Below are positions 33,801 through 45,300 of a stretch of 64,000 nt of DNA, piece after piece. The position numbers and the translations under genes are program-made. Positions within the stretch are counted from its first letter, which is position 1. The number at the start of each line of letters is the position of its first letter. Location: NCBI RefSeq assembly GCF_030864355.1, contig NC_083400.1:573001-637000 (forward strand). The letters are read 5' to 3'. The stretch comes from Cutaneotrichosporon cavernicola (lineage: Eukaryota; Basidiomycota; Tremellomycetes; Trichosporonales; Trichosporonaceae). The notes under the pieces are model-generated. The model saw only the letters and a program-made list of their open reading frames with translations, ran no database searches and was not told the origin of the DNA.

Positions 33801-36800
33801 GAGAGCCGGTGCCGAGCTTCTGCGCACCAGCCAGAGAGTCGGCGCCAAGGTTCTGCGCACCGGCGAGAGAGTCGGTGCCGAGCTTCTGTCCACTGGCGAA
33901 AGTATCCGTCCCGAGCTTCTGCGTACCGGTAATAGAGTCGGTACCGAACGTCTTGGCCGCACCAATGGGGTCCTGCTGCTCGGGAGCGTCCTTGCTACCG
34001 CGCGTAGCGGCGTATGCGCCCGCACCAAGGGCACCCACACCAGCGCCAATACCCGCGAGGGCGCCGGCACCGAGGCCGGAACTCTTGTCGTCCGACTTAG
34101 GAACGGCTGCAAACTGGCCAATCTTGTCAGTGTACTGTCCAGCCTGTGCCTGGGCAGTGCTGGAGGCGTTGTCGACGTAGCCCTGCGCCTGGTCCAAGAC
34201 GCCTGCGGGCTTGGCGTCAAGGCCAAGGCCGGAGGCAGGTTCCGAGTCCTTCGAGGCGAGGTTGCCACCAAGAGCGCCGGTACCGAGGGGTGTACCGCTC
34301 TCGTCGGTAGACGCAAGCTGGGTGGGCGCCTGTGTACCCACGCCAGTGCCGTACGCGTGGCCTGTTCCGGTGGCATCGTTGGGTCCAGCGTTGAACGTGT
34401 CGCGCACCTCGGAAGGGACACGCGGCTGCGCCTCCATCCCAGACGGTACGTTCCTCGAGGTCGAGTCCGGAGCAGTGTCGGGGGAGGAGCTGGGGTGGCC
34501 AGTCGCCGCGGCAAGGACACGCGTGTCCGTAATCGGGCTGCCAGAGGCGTCCTTGACGGGCCCAGTGCCGCTGGGCTGGGTCACGTCGCCCTTGTCACGA
34601 GTGGCGGCGTACGCGCCAGCACCGAAGGCGGCCGCACCAGCACCGGCCGCAACGCCAGCCGCAACGCCAGCGTGGTCCTTCGGGGCGTCGCGCAGTTCGC
34701 TCTTCTCGGGGCGGGCGAAGTCTGCCTGACCGGAGGGGAGGGCAGCAGTGCGGCTTGTCGGGCTGTGCCCGTGCGAGCCAGAGCGCTCCCGCGGAGAGAC
34801 ATAGCTCTCCCCAGAGCCCGGGTGGTGGGTGTACCCCGCAAGACCGGTGTGCTGGGCGCGCTTCTTGGCCTTCTGCCGGGCCTGTCGTTAGCAAACAAGC
34901 AAGGATAATGGAGGGGTGGCAGGTAGCACCATCGCTCACCTTCTTGGCTTTGTCGCGTGCGCGCTGCGCGTCCGTCTTGGGCTTGCCCGCACTGTCCTCG
35001 TTGTCTGTCGACGTCGCGCTGGCCGTCTCCTCTGTGACCACGCCCGGGGCGGACGCGGCCAAGAGCTGGCTCGCCTTGGCCTCGGGGATTGCGGGAGGCG
35101 CCGTGCCGGGAGGGATGGTGTCGCTGGTACCGGCACCCGAAGTGGCGGCGTCCTTGTCCTGGCTGCCGAAACCGAGGGCAGCTGCAGTAGCCGCACCTGC
35201 GCCCGCAACAGCGGCACCACCGGCAAGCAGGCCCGTGTTGCCCGACAAGCCGGCACTCTTCTCAGGCTCGGTTGCGGCAAAGGTGGAGGCGTCACGAGTG
35301 GCAGCGACCCCAGGCTCGGTTGCGGCGAAGGTGGAGGCGTCACGAGTGGCAGCGACCCCAGGCGCGGTGTCCGAACCAGTTGGGCCGCTAGGAGCAGCGG
35401 TGGGGTCCACAGTGGAGGCGCTGGGAGCAGAGGCGGTGTCCACAGCAGTTGCGGTGCCAGGGGCAGTAGCGCCAGGAGCAGTCGCGGCCGTGGTGGTGCC
35501 AGCAGTAGCGCCAGTGTTCACTTGAACCGCGTCTGCAGCCGCGCCAGGTCCGGCCGTAGCCGCCAAGTTGGCGGTCTGGGCACCGGAAGGGGCGGCCTTG
35601 TCCTCGCTCTTGGACCCAAAGCCCAGCATTCCGGCCGCAGCAGCACCGGCACCCGCGAGGGTGCCTGCGCCCGCGACCGCACCCAGGCCCGCAAGGAGGC
35701 CAGTGTTCTTGTCCGCCGAGGCGTCCTTCATGTCGCCAGCGGGGGCGGGCGTGGCAGCCGCAGCTGCGTCCTTGGCGTCTCCAGTCGTGGCAAGGAGGCC
35801 GGTGTTGGTCTTGTCCGTAACGGCGTCCTTGGCTTCAGCAGCGGGACCAGTGTCAGCGGGAGTAGCCGCAACGGTACCGGTAGCGATGGGCAGCCCACCC
35901 AGAGTGGCAGGTGGCCCCGAGGGGACCGCAGGGACCTCGCTCGTTACGCCCGTGGGCGCCTGCGCGGCGAGCGACTGGAGGTTGGGGATATTCTTTTCGT
36001 CGACACCCATACCCCCAAGAGTGGTCGGGATGTCGCGCGAGCCGGCGGCGGCAGAGAGGTCGCTGGCCACGCCAGTCGGTGCCTGGGCCTCAAGCGACTG
36101 GAGGTTGGGGACGCTCTTCTCGTCGACCTTGTCGGAGTTCTTGGAGAGGCCGAGCGCAGCTGCACCAGCAGCTCCGACGCCAGCCAGCGCGCCAGCACCA
36201 GCCAGGAGGCCCGTGTTTGAGCTGCCAGCGTTGTCGGCTGCGGCGGCAGGCGGAGCGTCGGGGCCCTTCGCGAGCTGCTGCGTGGCCGGGGCGGCGGTGG
36301 TAGGATCAGTCCCGGCGGCCGCGCCAGCAGTGGCAGCAGGACCAGCAGTACCAGCAGCTCCAGCGGCAGCAGTGGTAGCGCCGGCAGTGGCGCTAGTCTC
36401 GGCAGTCGGACCGGGAGGGGCAACGTAAATCTTTCGTCAGCAGAGGGTCGAGGGTAGAGGGTAAGGGGGTACACAACAGGAGGGGTGGGTAGTCACTACT
36501 CGGCATGTAAACAGCACACAAGCGTGGGGCACGGCCGCGTGTGCGGCCCCCCCGCAAGCATCGGAAATGCGTCTCACGAGAGCCATCAACCTGAACGCAA
36601 AGCCCGCATCCGTCTCGGCTTGCGTATTTTTCCTCTCCAATTATCTGCTCGCTGGCTCTCCTAAATCCGCTGCCCTGTCCACTACTCTCAACCCGGCTCC
36701 CCTCATCCTCTCGCTCGGATTGCTCTGCCCACCCAGCTTTCACTCGCTCCCTCACTCCCACTCACGTTGTTGTGGTTTCCAGCGGCGTCATAGTCCTTCT

Positions 36801-37220
36801 CCTCGTCTTCGCGGACCATCCAGTCGCCGTCGACAATGTACTTGTACGCCTGGGTCGAGCCCCATGGGACCGAGATGGAGCCCTTGAAACTCCCGTCAGG
36901 CTGCTTGATCAGGGGCGTCGCTGTCGCACTCCAGTCGTTGAAGTTTCCGGCAATGGAGACCTGTGGGCGATCGAGGCGAGAGAAAGGATGAGGGGAGCCG
37001 CGTTGAGAGTAGTGGGCAGGGCATCGTGAGGATAGACGAGTTAAAAACGTAGAGAGAGTGAGGAGAATCAATGCAATGACCGACGTGGGCATCCAAAACG
37101 AGCACGAGCGTTAGCATCCACATCCGTGCACTTGGACTTTTCTGCATCCATCCATCCATGTCGAAAACTCACCGAGCTCGGACCGGCGCCCCATGTAAAT
37201 AGGGCCTGGTGTTCTTCCAT
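30833..37220 (-). CDS. giant Ala/Gly-rich protein with N-terminal AMPK-type glycogen-binding module (Crp1/Mdg1-like)
   Basis: The exons 37220-37173, 36960-36766, 36430-34940, 34881-30907 and 30871-30833 give 1915 residues. Residues 1-85 form a CBM48/AMPK1 glycogen-binding module: ALFTW, then VSIAGNFNDW, then YKYIVDGDWMVREDEEKDYD, as in the beta subunit of Snf1 kinase and in yeast Crp1/Mdg1. The rest is low complexity. It has about nine Gly/Ala-rich hydrophobic modules (for example LAGVGAGAAALGAGAYAALR) each followed by charged residues, plus two ten-copy 11-residue repeat arrays. The C-terminus is basic (SRKKKGFFAR, then LKAALTGKKHEH from the last exon). Yeast Crp1 and Mdg1 are far shorter (about 465 and 366 residues), so the expansion is striking. 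The module suggests binding to glycogen or other alpha-glucan, while the repeats suggest membrane or lipid-surface association; both are inferences. Confidence 0.82.
31156..31485 (-). repeat. ten-copy 11-residue coding repeat, array 2
   Basis: Ten tandem 33-bp units encode variants of AxTGALDSGRT near the C-terminus of the glycogen-binding-module protein. Units differ at the DNA level, so the array is old or under selection. Confidence 0.88.
33631..33960 (-). repeat. ten-copy 11-residue coding repeat, array 1
   Basis: Ten tandem 33-bp units encode variants of GAQKLGTDSLA in the middle of the same protein. Several units are nearly identical in DNA, which suggests recent unit duplication. Confidence 0.92.
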
Positions 37221-37700
37221 CGCAGTTTGGTGTGGCAGGAAGAATGATGAATGCGTATGAGAGATGGAGTGAGAGGATGAGAAGACGAGTATCGCATGTA
37301 GAGGTGGGTGGGGCAAAATGCCAATACCGAAGAGTAAGGAGGCTAGTTTCAAGAGGGCTGGCCTATGACGTTTGCCCTGGCAACAGAGCATAAACTGAGG
37401 CTTATTGCTGGCGGGCTGGGCCTTTCTGCCTTCCTTCCTTCCTTGCCCTGTAGCTTATTACCGCTGTCAGTGCTTTCAGCTAAATTAACCTTGTCCAGTC
37501 ATATGCAGTCATGTGCCGTCACTGCGCAGCACCTACTTGTACCATACAATCAACCCAGTTGAGACCGTGGTCCCGGGTCAATTTCATTAGCGAAGCAGGT
37601 ACATTGCGGTATGGCGTCAAGCAGCTGGGACCTGCTGATCGAAGGCGTTCGAAGCGGCGGAATATCAACAAGATCATCTCATCATCTAAACAACGGCCCG
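37221..37700. other. intergenic region upstream of the Crp1-like gene
   Basis: This 480-bp gap lies between two genes on the minus strand. It should contain the promoter of the Crp1-like gene and the terminator of the zinc-transporter gene. No distinct motif was recognised. Confidence 0.5.
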
Positions 37701-39215
37701 TTACTCGTTCCAAGCGATTACAGCCTGTGACGTCAGCAATGTATTCCGACAAGTTGAAAACTAACCATGCAGAACACACCAAAGGCCATCGCGGCGTATT
37801 CCTTGAGCGCCTGCTTGGCGCTTCGCGACTCCTCGAGCAGCTCAGGGATGACGCTCACGCTCGCGATGTAGAGGAAGCCTGGGGTCAGTTGAGCTCCAGA
37901 TTCTGTCAGCTCACCGCCAGCCGTCATGGGAATAACAAGCTCGGCGCCAGTGGCCGTGGTACCGAAGATCCCGTCGCCTGGCTTGATGACTGTATCGTTG
38001 TTGACACCTGCCGTCTCCGCAATCCAGATGCCCAGGAAGGTACCAACGAATGCGCCAACCGCCGTGAAGAACTGCGACCCCATCGCCTGGTACTTTGTGA
38101 ATCCAGACTTGATGAGGATTGAGTAGTCGGCGACCTCGTGCGGGATCTCGTGGCAGAACGTCGCAATGGTGGTCACCGCACCGAGAGCGGGAGACGAGTA
38201 GAATGAGGCTGCCATGGCAAGACCGTCCGTGATGTTGTGCGTAAAGTCGCCAAAGAGGTTGAGGTAGGCAGAGAGGCGGAGCGAGGCGTTCGGCTGCTTC
38301 TTTTCCTCCTTCTCCTCGACAATGACCTCCTTGACGTCGCCGTTCTTGCGCTTCCGCAGCTCACCCTCGGACTTGGCGACCGAGCTCGACGAGCCGTGGC
38401 TGTGACCGTGAGAGTGAGAGTGCGAGTGCGAGTGGCCGTCGCCGTCGCCGCCGGACGCGTGGGACAGCACGCGCATCGTCTTGTCGAGAACGAAGAAGGC
38501 CGCAAAACCAAGGAATATAGCGCCGCTGGAGTCAGCTATCGCCCATGATACCAAAAAGTTCACCCAATGACAATGTTCCTTTTCTCATCGACCTTCACCG
38601 CACCGTCTGTGTGCTCCCCGAAGAACGCGTGGGGGACGAGGTGGAGGAAGACGTCGCCCAGCAGACCGCCAGTCGCGAAGGCGATCATGGTGTTGAGGCT
38701 GCTGGGCTCGAGGTCGGCAGGGACGGCGAGGAGGATGAAGTTGGGTACGGAGGAGATGTAGAACGTGGCGAGGACTGGGGTAAGTGATGGCGGGCGGGGG
38801 TGATTGTGGAGCGAGGGGAGAAGGAGAGGCATGGAGGATAGCAGTAGGAGAAAAGGTGGACGATAACCTGGTGATGGAAAGAATGCACAATGATCCCAGA
38901 GGACGCCGCCTCTAGCCTCTGGCTGTCCTCTAACAGACAATACGACCCGCGCCCAGCGACCGACCCTCGCCCTCAAACAGGGCACTCACTCGAGTTATAC
39001 GCAGGGCTCTCGAACGGGAACAACTTGTCAAAGAACTGCTGCATGCTGGACTGGTGGTCATGCGCCTGATATCAGCCTGGTCAAGACGGAAGCTAGGACA
39101 GAAGCGGTCCACCTCGACTTCTGTCTGGAGGGAGGTACCTCCATCAACTCACAGCACCAGCCCGAACGAGGACAAGCAGCGCCGCGCCGGCGAGGATCAC
39201 AGCGAGGCGGGACAT
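37701..39215 (-). CDS. YKE4: ZIP-family zinc transporter, KE4/ZIP7 type
   Basis: This is a zinc transporter of the secretory pathway; ZIP7/Yke4 proteins move zinc across the ER or Golgi membrane. The exons are 39215-39153, 39065-38990, 38774-38564, 38525-37915, 37878-37766 and 37724-37701, giving 365 residues. An N-terminal hydrophobic signal (LAVILAGAALLVLVRAG) leads into the lumenal part. The cytosolic loop has a His/Ser run (HSHSHSHSHGHSHG, about residues 147-160) followed by a Glu/Lys-rich stretch. Transport motifs are HNITDGLA (about 212-219) and HEIPHE (about 241-246), the LIV-1 signature. The C-terminus, FLYIASVSVIPELLEE and on, aligns well with human SLC39A7. The last exon encodes only AVIAWNE. 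Confidence 0.92.
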
Positions 39216-39800
39216 GGAGAGCAAGCGAAAGTGAGGAAGGAGTGTTGGCAATTGGCAAGATGTAAAGTCAAGATTGTGGTCAAGTTTGTGTGTGCACAAG
39301 ATGTCACTAAAGTATAGGTTCCAGCGCGATTGTCGATCGCGCGCCGCGCTCAGGTCCTTCGGCTGTCCCGGGTTCGGAATCAGGAACGAACAGGAGGTGG
39401 AGGAAGGTTGAGGTAGAAGTGGGGCAGAGAACCTAACATTCAAAGCGGGTGTATTCCCACGCGAGTCAAAGGAAAAAGGGCGGGATGACGTCAATGATCT
39501 GCAAGTTTGCGGCCGCCATCTCCCCGCCGCGGCGACCGAGGACCGCTCTTTAGTGCAACTCGTGGCGCCGAGCCCGAACCCGAACAGTGTCACCGAGCTC
39601 GCTGTGTTCTTTGTTGTCATCGCTCTCTTCTCCTTCTCAAGCTCTCAAGCTCTCAAGCCTCTCAAGACTCTCAAGACTTGCTATCTAGAATCGCCACGAC
39701 GATCTCTTATCGGGTCCCTAGATCTCTCCCATCTACCATCTGCCACCTTCATACCCCTCCTACCTCTTCATCGCACCACTACCCGATCGCACATCACACG
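39216..39800. promoter_or_regulatory. divergent promoter region of the zinc transporter and small ORF
   Basis: This 585-bp gap separates divergent start codons. It includes CT-rich stretches (CTCTCAAG repeats near 39640-39680) on the plus-strand side. No zinc-response element could be identified with confidence. Confidence 0.45.
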
Positions 39801-40079
39801 ATGCCGTCCTCACTCCTCTGGAAGATCCAGACCGTTCTGGTCGACCTCGCACATACGCCCATGCTTCCACCTGCTCCAGTGCCACCATGCGTCGAACTCA
39901 CCCCGGTCTCTCCCTCCTTTTTCTCCCAGCGCTCGCCATCCTCGCCACCCAGCGCCACAAGCAGTTTCGAGATTGACGCAGAGGCCGCACCGGCCGTGCG
40001 CGATATGGTATGTCTCAACGTGTACCTTGTACTTTGCTGATGGCAGATCGCTGCTGCTACCCGGGATACGCTCGCGTAG
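39801..40079 (+). CDS. small hypothetical protein
   Basis: Exon 1 (39801-40007) and exon 2 (40047-40079) join across a 39-nt intron (GTATGT donor, gctgatggcag acceptor) to give 79 residues. The N-terminal part (SLLWKIQTVLVDLAHTP) is mildly hydrophobic and the middle is Pro/Ser-rich. The last exon encodes IAAATRDTLA. Codon bias is moderate. I do not recognise the protein. The clean splice and short final exon argue for a real gene, but it could be a leader ORF. Confidence 0.4.
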
Positions 40080-40701
40080 GTCGTCGATCGCGGACTTGCC
40101 CAATGCTAGCTCGCCTACTATCGCCCTGCGAGATTAATCGAATGGTCAGCGTTAGAATTGTATCATCACCCCCCAATAACCATTGTAATAATCCACCATA
40201 GTCAATACATCCTAATCCTGAATTCAAATACGATAAGAATGCATCCCTAGCTCCTTGTTCATTATCCGTGCATAGGTCCGGAAGTGCGTGCTTTCCCGAG
40301 CCCATGAGCCAATGCGAGGTATAGGCTATCAGGTATCAAGTGCTAGGGTGCCGGGTTATCTCGGGGTGGTACACCCTGCTGTTTCTCTCTCCCCCCCTCT
40401 CCCCCCCCCCAAGATTCCAAGATTATGATATGTGAGGTGAATTTGTGTTACCGATTGCAACCCTTTGATTAGGGGACAAACTATGGAAAGGTTAGTCACC
40501 TCATTAGAAGAGAACCAATCATCGGAGAAAGTCATTGCGGAATTTGACCAATTCTTAGCTCCAATACCCCACCCCCTTTCAAGACTTTGTCAACCCCACA
40601 GCTCTGTCACCTGTCCACTTATCCCCCTCTACACCCTCTACACCCTCTTCCGTCGTCGCCAACCCCATTACTCCTTCCCGACAAGATAAAAATCGAGTTC
40701 A
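40080..40701. promoter_or_regulatory. upstream region of carbonic anhydrase
   Basis: Non-coding DNA between the small ORF and the carbonic anhydrase. It contains pyrimidine-rich runs (40381-40411 and about 40620-40680), the latter close to the start codon as is common in fungal promoters. Confidence 0.5.
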
Positions 40702-41496
40702 ATGCTCCCTCGTAGTCTTCTTCGCTCTCCTCTTCGCTCTCTCCGCCCTCTCCAAGTCGCTAGACGCCAGCACTCGACTATTCATCCAAAGGTCATTTCC
40801 CACAACCCCAACACTCAAACCAAGCGAGACATTACCACCCCAGCCATGGCAGACTATCTCGAACAGAACCATGACCGCATCTTTGCGGCCAACAAGGCGT
40901 GGGCCGAGGAGCAAATTGCTCGTGACCCCGACTTTTTCAACAAGCTCTCGCAGGGCCAGACTCCGGAATACCTCTGGATCGGATGCTCTGACTCGCGCAT
41001 GCCAGCAGAGACGATTACGGGCATGAAGCCAGGCGAGGCTTTCATCCACCGTAACATTGCCAACCTGGTTAACAACATCGACCTCAACGTCATGAGCGTG
41101 ATCAACTACGCTGTCAGACATCTGCAGGTCAAGCACATCATCGTGTGCGGACACTATGGGTGTGGTGGTGTTCGGGCGGCTATGACGGCCAAGGATCTTG
41201 GGATTCTCAACCCTTGGCTGCGTAACATTCGCGATATTTACCGCATTCACGAGACGGAACTCGATTCGATCAAGTGCGACTCGGCGAGGTACGATCGACT
41301 TGTCGAGCTCAACGTTGTCGAACAGTGCAGAAATGTTATCAAGACGGCCGCACTGCAGCAAAACTATGCTGAGAACGGGTACCCTGTCGTCCATGGCTGG
41401 GTGTTCGACTTCCGCACGGGCATGCTCAAGGACCTCAAGATCGACTTTGCCAAGATCCTCGCCGACATTCAGAAGATCTACAACATTACCGAGTAA
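40702..41496 (+). CDS. beta-carbonic anhydrase
   Basis: This enzyme interconverts CO2 and bicarbonate and supplies bicarbonate for carboxylation reactions; in yeasts it is needed for growth in ambient air and links to CO2 sensing. The product is one uninterrupted frame of 264 residues. Zinc ligands are C95, H151 and C154, in GCSDSRM and HYGCGG. The catalytic dyad is D97 and R99. Residues 1-48 are Arg/Ser-rich with few acidic residues, which looks like a mitochondrial targeting sequence. An alternative start at M49 (MADYLEQ) would give a cytosolic form. It is the fungal Nce103/Can2 type by comparison with known families. Confidence 0.95.
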   Translation: MLPRSLLRSPLRSLRPLQVARRQHSTIHPKVISHNPNTQTKRDITTPAMADYLEQNHDRIFAANKAWAEEQIARDPDFFNKLSQGQTPEYLWIGCSDSRMPAETITGMKPGEAFIHRNIANLVNNIDLNVMSVINYAVRHLQVKHIIVCGHYGCGGVRAAMTAKDLGILNPWLRNIRDIYRIHETELDSIKCDSARYDRLVELNVVEQCRNVIKTAALQQNYAENGYPVVHGWVFDFRTGMLKDLKIDFAKILADIQKIYNITE

Positions 41497-42331
41497 GCGC
41501 GCGCCACGAGGGCGAGCGCGACGAGCGCGAGTCCCAGCATTCAAGAGAGAGGATGGGTGCGGCGCGAGCGAGCGCAATCTCAGCGAAGGAGAGGGAATGG
41601 GAGAGGGTTTGGGGTTGGGATGGCAGGCATGGCGGCGTTGGGATGGGCGGACGTGGCAACGGTGGGGAAGGGCGACCAGGCAGAGCCCTCAAGGCGAAGG
41701 GGCGAGGGCAGTCGCCGCGGCCAGGGAGTCAGGGACCGATCGGGGTAAGAAGTGACAGCTGCACTTGAGCCACCTTACGCACGTGGGGACTCGGAACGCA
41801 CCAGTCCAGAGGCTGTACGTGGCCTAAGCGAGTCGCGTACATGCACTCGCGGATTTGTATAGACATGCATGTGCATAGACAGTTTACTGCAAAGTGCTGG
41901 GCAAGTGACGAGGGTCAGCACAGGATTACAGAGTGGGTGACATGACATGTGACGGTGGTGACTTGTAGCTACTAACGAGTAGCGAAGAACCAGGAGCGAG
42001 GAGCCGAGCACGAGCCAACATTGGTTGGAGCTTGTGCTTTTGCGGACGCCATGGGCTGTGCTGCGGGTACCACCTCATCGTGACATACTTCAATTCACGC
42101 ATAGATAGCCACGCCATCGACCGACCGTCACCTTTCCCCACCCACGTCTTCAGCGTCATCTCCTAACCCGACCTCGTCATCCTGCTGCCTCCCTCTGCAA
42201 TCTGGCCGATACAAATTCATAACAAAACGGGAAATGAGACGAGAAATGATGACAGACTGTGTGAGTGATATATTACGTGCTCTTCAAAGGCGCCATGGCA
42301 CCATGCGCTTTCTGGGTTCGTCACGCGCGGA
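41497..42331. other. intergenic region between two convergent genes
   Basis: These 835 bp lie between the 3' ends of carbonic anhydrase (plus) and the antiporter (minus). The left part is Arg/Gly-coding-like low-complexity sequence, but no gene is supported. Confidence 0.5.
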
Positions 42332-45300
42332 CTAACCCCACAGCTTGGTGATGGCCACGGACATGCTGTCGGCCACGCTGCCAGCGGCCTTCAACCACGG
42401 GCCACCGACGATAACGCCCTCGTCATCGACGGGCCGCACAGGGGCGAAGTAGAAGCCGAGCATGAGCACGCAATACCTGTTGTCAGCACAAGTCGAGGTT
42501 TGGGAGAACGCACGAGAGCACAAGGATCGAGCCGCGATGGTAGTTTGCACGCGCCTCGATGTAAGTGTACGTGAGCAGGAAGATGCCGAGGATGATGGCG
42601 ATGACGTCCCAGCGCGGGAAGATGAGACTGGCGTCAGTTGGATCAGAGATGACGACTCACGTAAACGTGTCGACCACGTCGCCAAAGTCCTCGGGGCTGT
42701 ACCACGCTGAGAACGCAACCATGGCCGGGATCTGCAGGAGACAGACCTGGAGCGCGTACGCCGAGCCGATCTCCATCGACAGCGCGATGTTGCCATGTAG
42801 CGCAAACGACATGGCGTTCATAAACTCGGTCGTGTTCGGGACAAGCGCGAAAAGAGTGAGGCCGAGGAACTTCTCGTCCACTCCTGAGCCGGCCAGCACA
42901 ACGTCGACGACGTCAACGAGCACCTCGGCAATCGCCGCATAAAGCAACGTGCAGCCCAGCAGCACAGCCGCGGACATTCCACGCGTCCATGATGGCGCCT
43001 CGTGCCCACCTGCCTCCTCCTCGGTGTGCGGATGCGCAGTAGTCTCGCCCTTGCGCTGCATCGCGGTGACCGCCGCGAGCGTGTGCACCGCGCGCCGGAA
43101 GTCCTCCTGCGTGAGCTGAGGCCCAAGCCCCATCGAGTCCATGTGGCGATTCTGCTCCAGCGCGTGGAGATACGGCGTGTAGCCGGTGTGCGGAATCTCC
43201 TGGGTCACAACTGATCCCACCTGGCCGCCGTGCTGCCCGTCTGTGAGCTCCGGACGCACAGACTGGCGCGGCGACGCCTGGATACCGTACTTCAATGGAG
43301 AGGTACCAGAACGCGGTGACACCTCACCGTCGCGGCCGCGAGTCGCGTGAGGCGACGGCTGTACCGTCGATGCCGCAGTCATTGGGCGCATCGGCGACAC
43401 ACCCTTGCGAATGGACTCCGGCTTGCTGTGTACCGGCAGAATGGGGTTGTTGACGTTGGATGGAGTGATGCGGGCCAGATGAGCGCGAGGAAGCTGGAGC
43501 TGCTCAGCCTCCTTCTGCATGAGTTGCTGAGGGTTCTGCCAGATCTGCGACGCGTGCGTGCGAAGCGAGAACCACAGGCCAATCAGGTATGACTGACGTC
43601 AGCATCACTCCTGTCTCGGACGTACGAGAAGCAGGATCCCTGCACAGATGTACATGAGCACCTTGACGTTGCTCTGGTAGAACGGGTCCGTTACCGGATC
43701 GGGGTGCTGGTACCAGCAGCGGTCGCAACGCCACGAGTCGCCAGGGTTGAGCACGCCACCCTCGTCAGGCAGAGGGCAACCCTCGCAGCGCAACTCGAAG
43801 TTGCCGTACGACTGGTAGAACATTGTGGGCGTTAGGACACCAATGATTGCCATGATAAGCATGGTCGAAGTGACACCAGCCGACTTGGCGTTGAACTTCT
43901 GCTCCTTGCGTTTGAGCGCGCCGGAGCACATCGACATGCCAGGCATGAGAAGAACACCCGCAAGAATGGAACCGACGATCGAACCCTCTACAAGCCTCCC
44001 CTTGCCCTGCTTCAGTGCAATGCTGTACAGCACAATCTCGATGATGGAGCCAAAGGTCGCGTTGATCACAGCACCCATGCCGATGGACGACTGCGCCGAG
44101 ATCGAGGCGACGGCCATACCAATAAAGTACGAGAGCGGGATGACGGAGGCGAGGCCGAGGAGGAAGACGAGCGCGGGATCGGCGATGAATTGCAACCACT
44201 TGGGTACGGTCTGGCCATGCTCGTGGCGATGCTCCACGGCGGGGAGGATGATCAAGCCGTCAATGATGGCGAAGAGGACGATCGGCATGAGGTTGATGAA
44301 CATGATGTTCACACCGCCCACAGTGTACTTGTAATATTGGAGACCAACCGCGCGGTAGACGCACAGAAGGACCGTGGAGGTTGGACCGGGAGTGGGAGCG
44401 ACCTGGCCGGCGTTGATGCGGACACGACGCATCGTGTATCCAGTTGGCGAGTCGGAGACGTCGCCGTTGCCGTTCTCACTCTCGTCCGATGCAGGTGGAG
44501 GTTCGTACACAGGAACGGTAGGAGGAGGCCGGAAGCCGATCTCGAGCGGGCGGTTCCACAAGAGCCCGAGGAGCTCCCAGTTGAGCTTGGCCATGGGGAT
44601 CGTGACGACAAGGAACCAGCAGACGATGCAGATGATGAGCATGGAGGGTGCGATGATGAGGCAGAACAAGGGCCAGTAGACGAGCGAGCCGGCAAGCTTG
44701 GCGCGCTTGTTCACATGCTTCCGGAAGCACGCGGTCGCAGGAGGCTTGTGGAGGAGCGGGACGTTCTCGAGCCCGGGAGAATCAGCCTTGCAGCCAGGCG
44801 CAAAAGAAACGCCCGGCTTGCGGTCCGCTTGTTGATGCATGGTCGACGCCTGCGGCGTGTGCGGTTCGTCCGGGAGCATATCGAGAGCCGATGCCGCAGT
44901 CTGGCGCACAGTGGTCGACGACGACGTCGAGGCTGAGGGTGCACGACGGGACGCATCACTTGTCAATGTCGCTCCGTAGCTGCTAGTGTGATTCTCCTCG
45001 TCGTGGTGGTCATGGTGCTCCTCGTCGCTGCTGCTCGAGTCCTCGTGAGGCGCGCCTTCGCCCTCGACATACTTGCCAAACGGCCACCAGAGGTACCAAG
45101 CCAGGCCCCTGGTGAGGCGACCGTACCCGCCACGCCCACCCGCGAGGACCTCGGCGCCGCTAACCAGCATAGACGCGAAGAAGCAAAGAAGAGCGAGCCA
45201 CCAGCCGAACACGACGAGCCAGAAGACATTACCGAGCAGTAAGTTGTCGCTATCGCTCGTAGGGGCCGAGTGCAGCGCCGCTTCGGCATTGCGCGTCACC

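Noticed and set aside
33631..33960. regular 33-bp direct repeats resembling a CRISPR array
   Set aside because: The units are contiguous without spacers and encode an in-frame 11-residue repeat inside a long eukaryotic gene.
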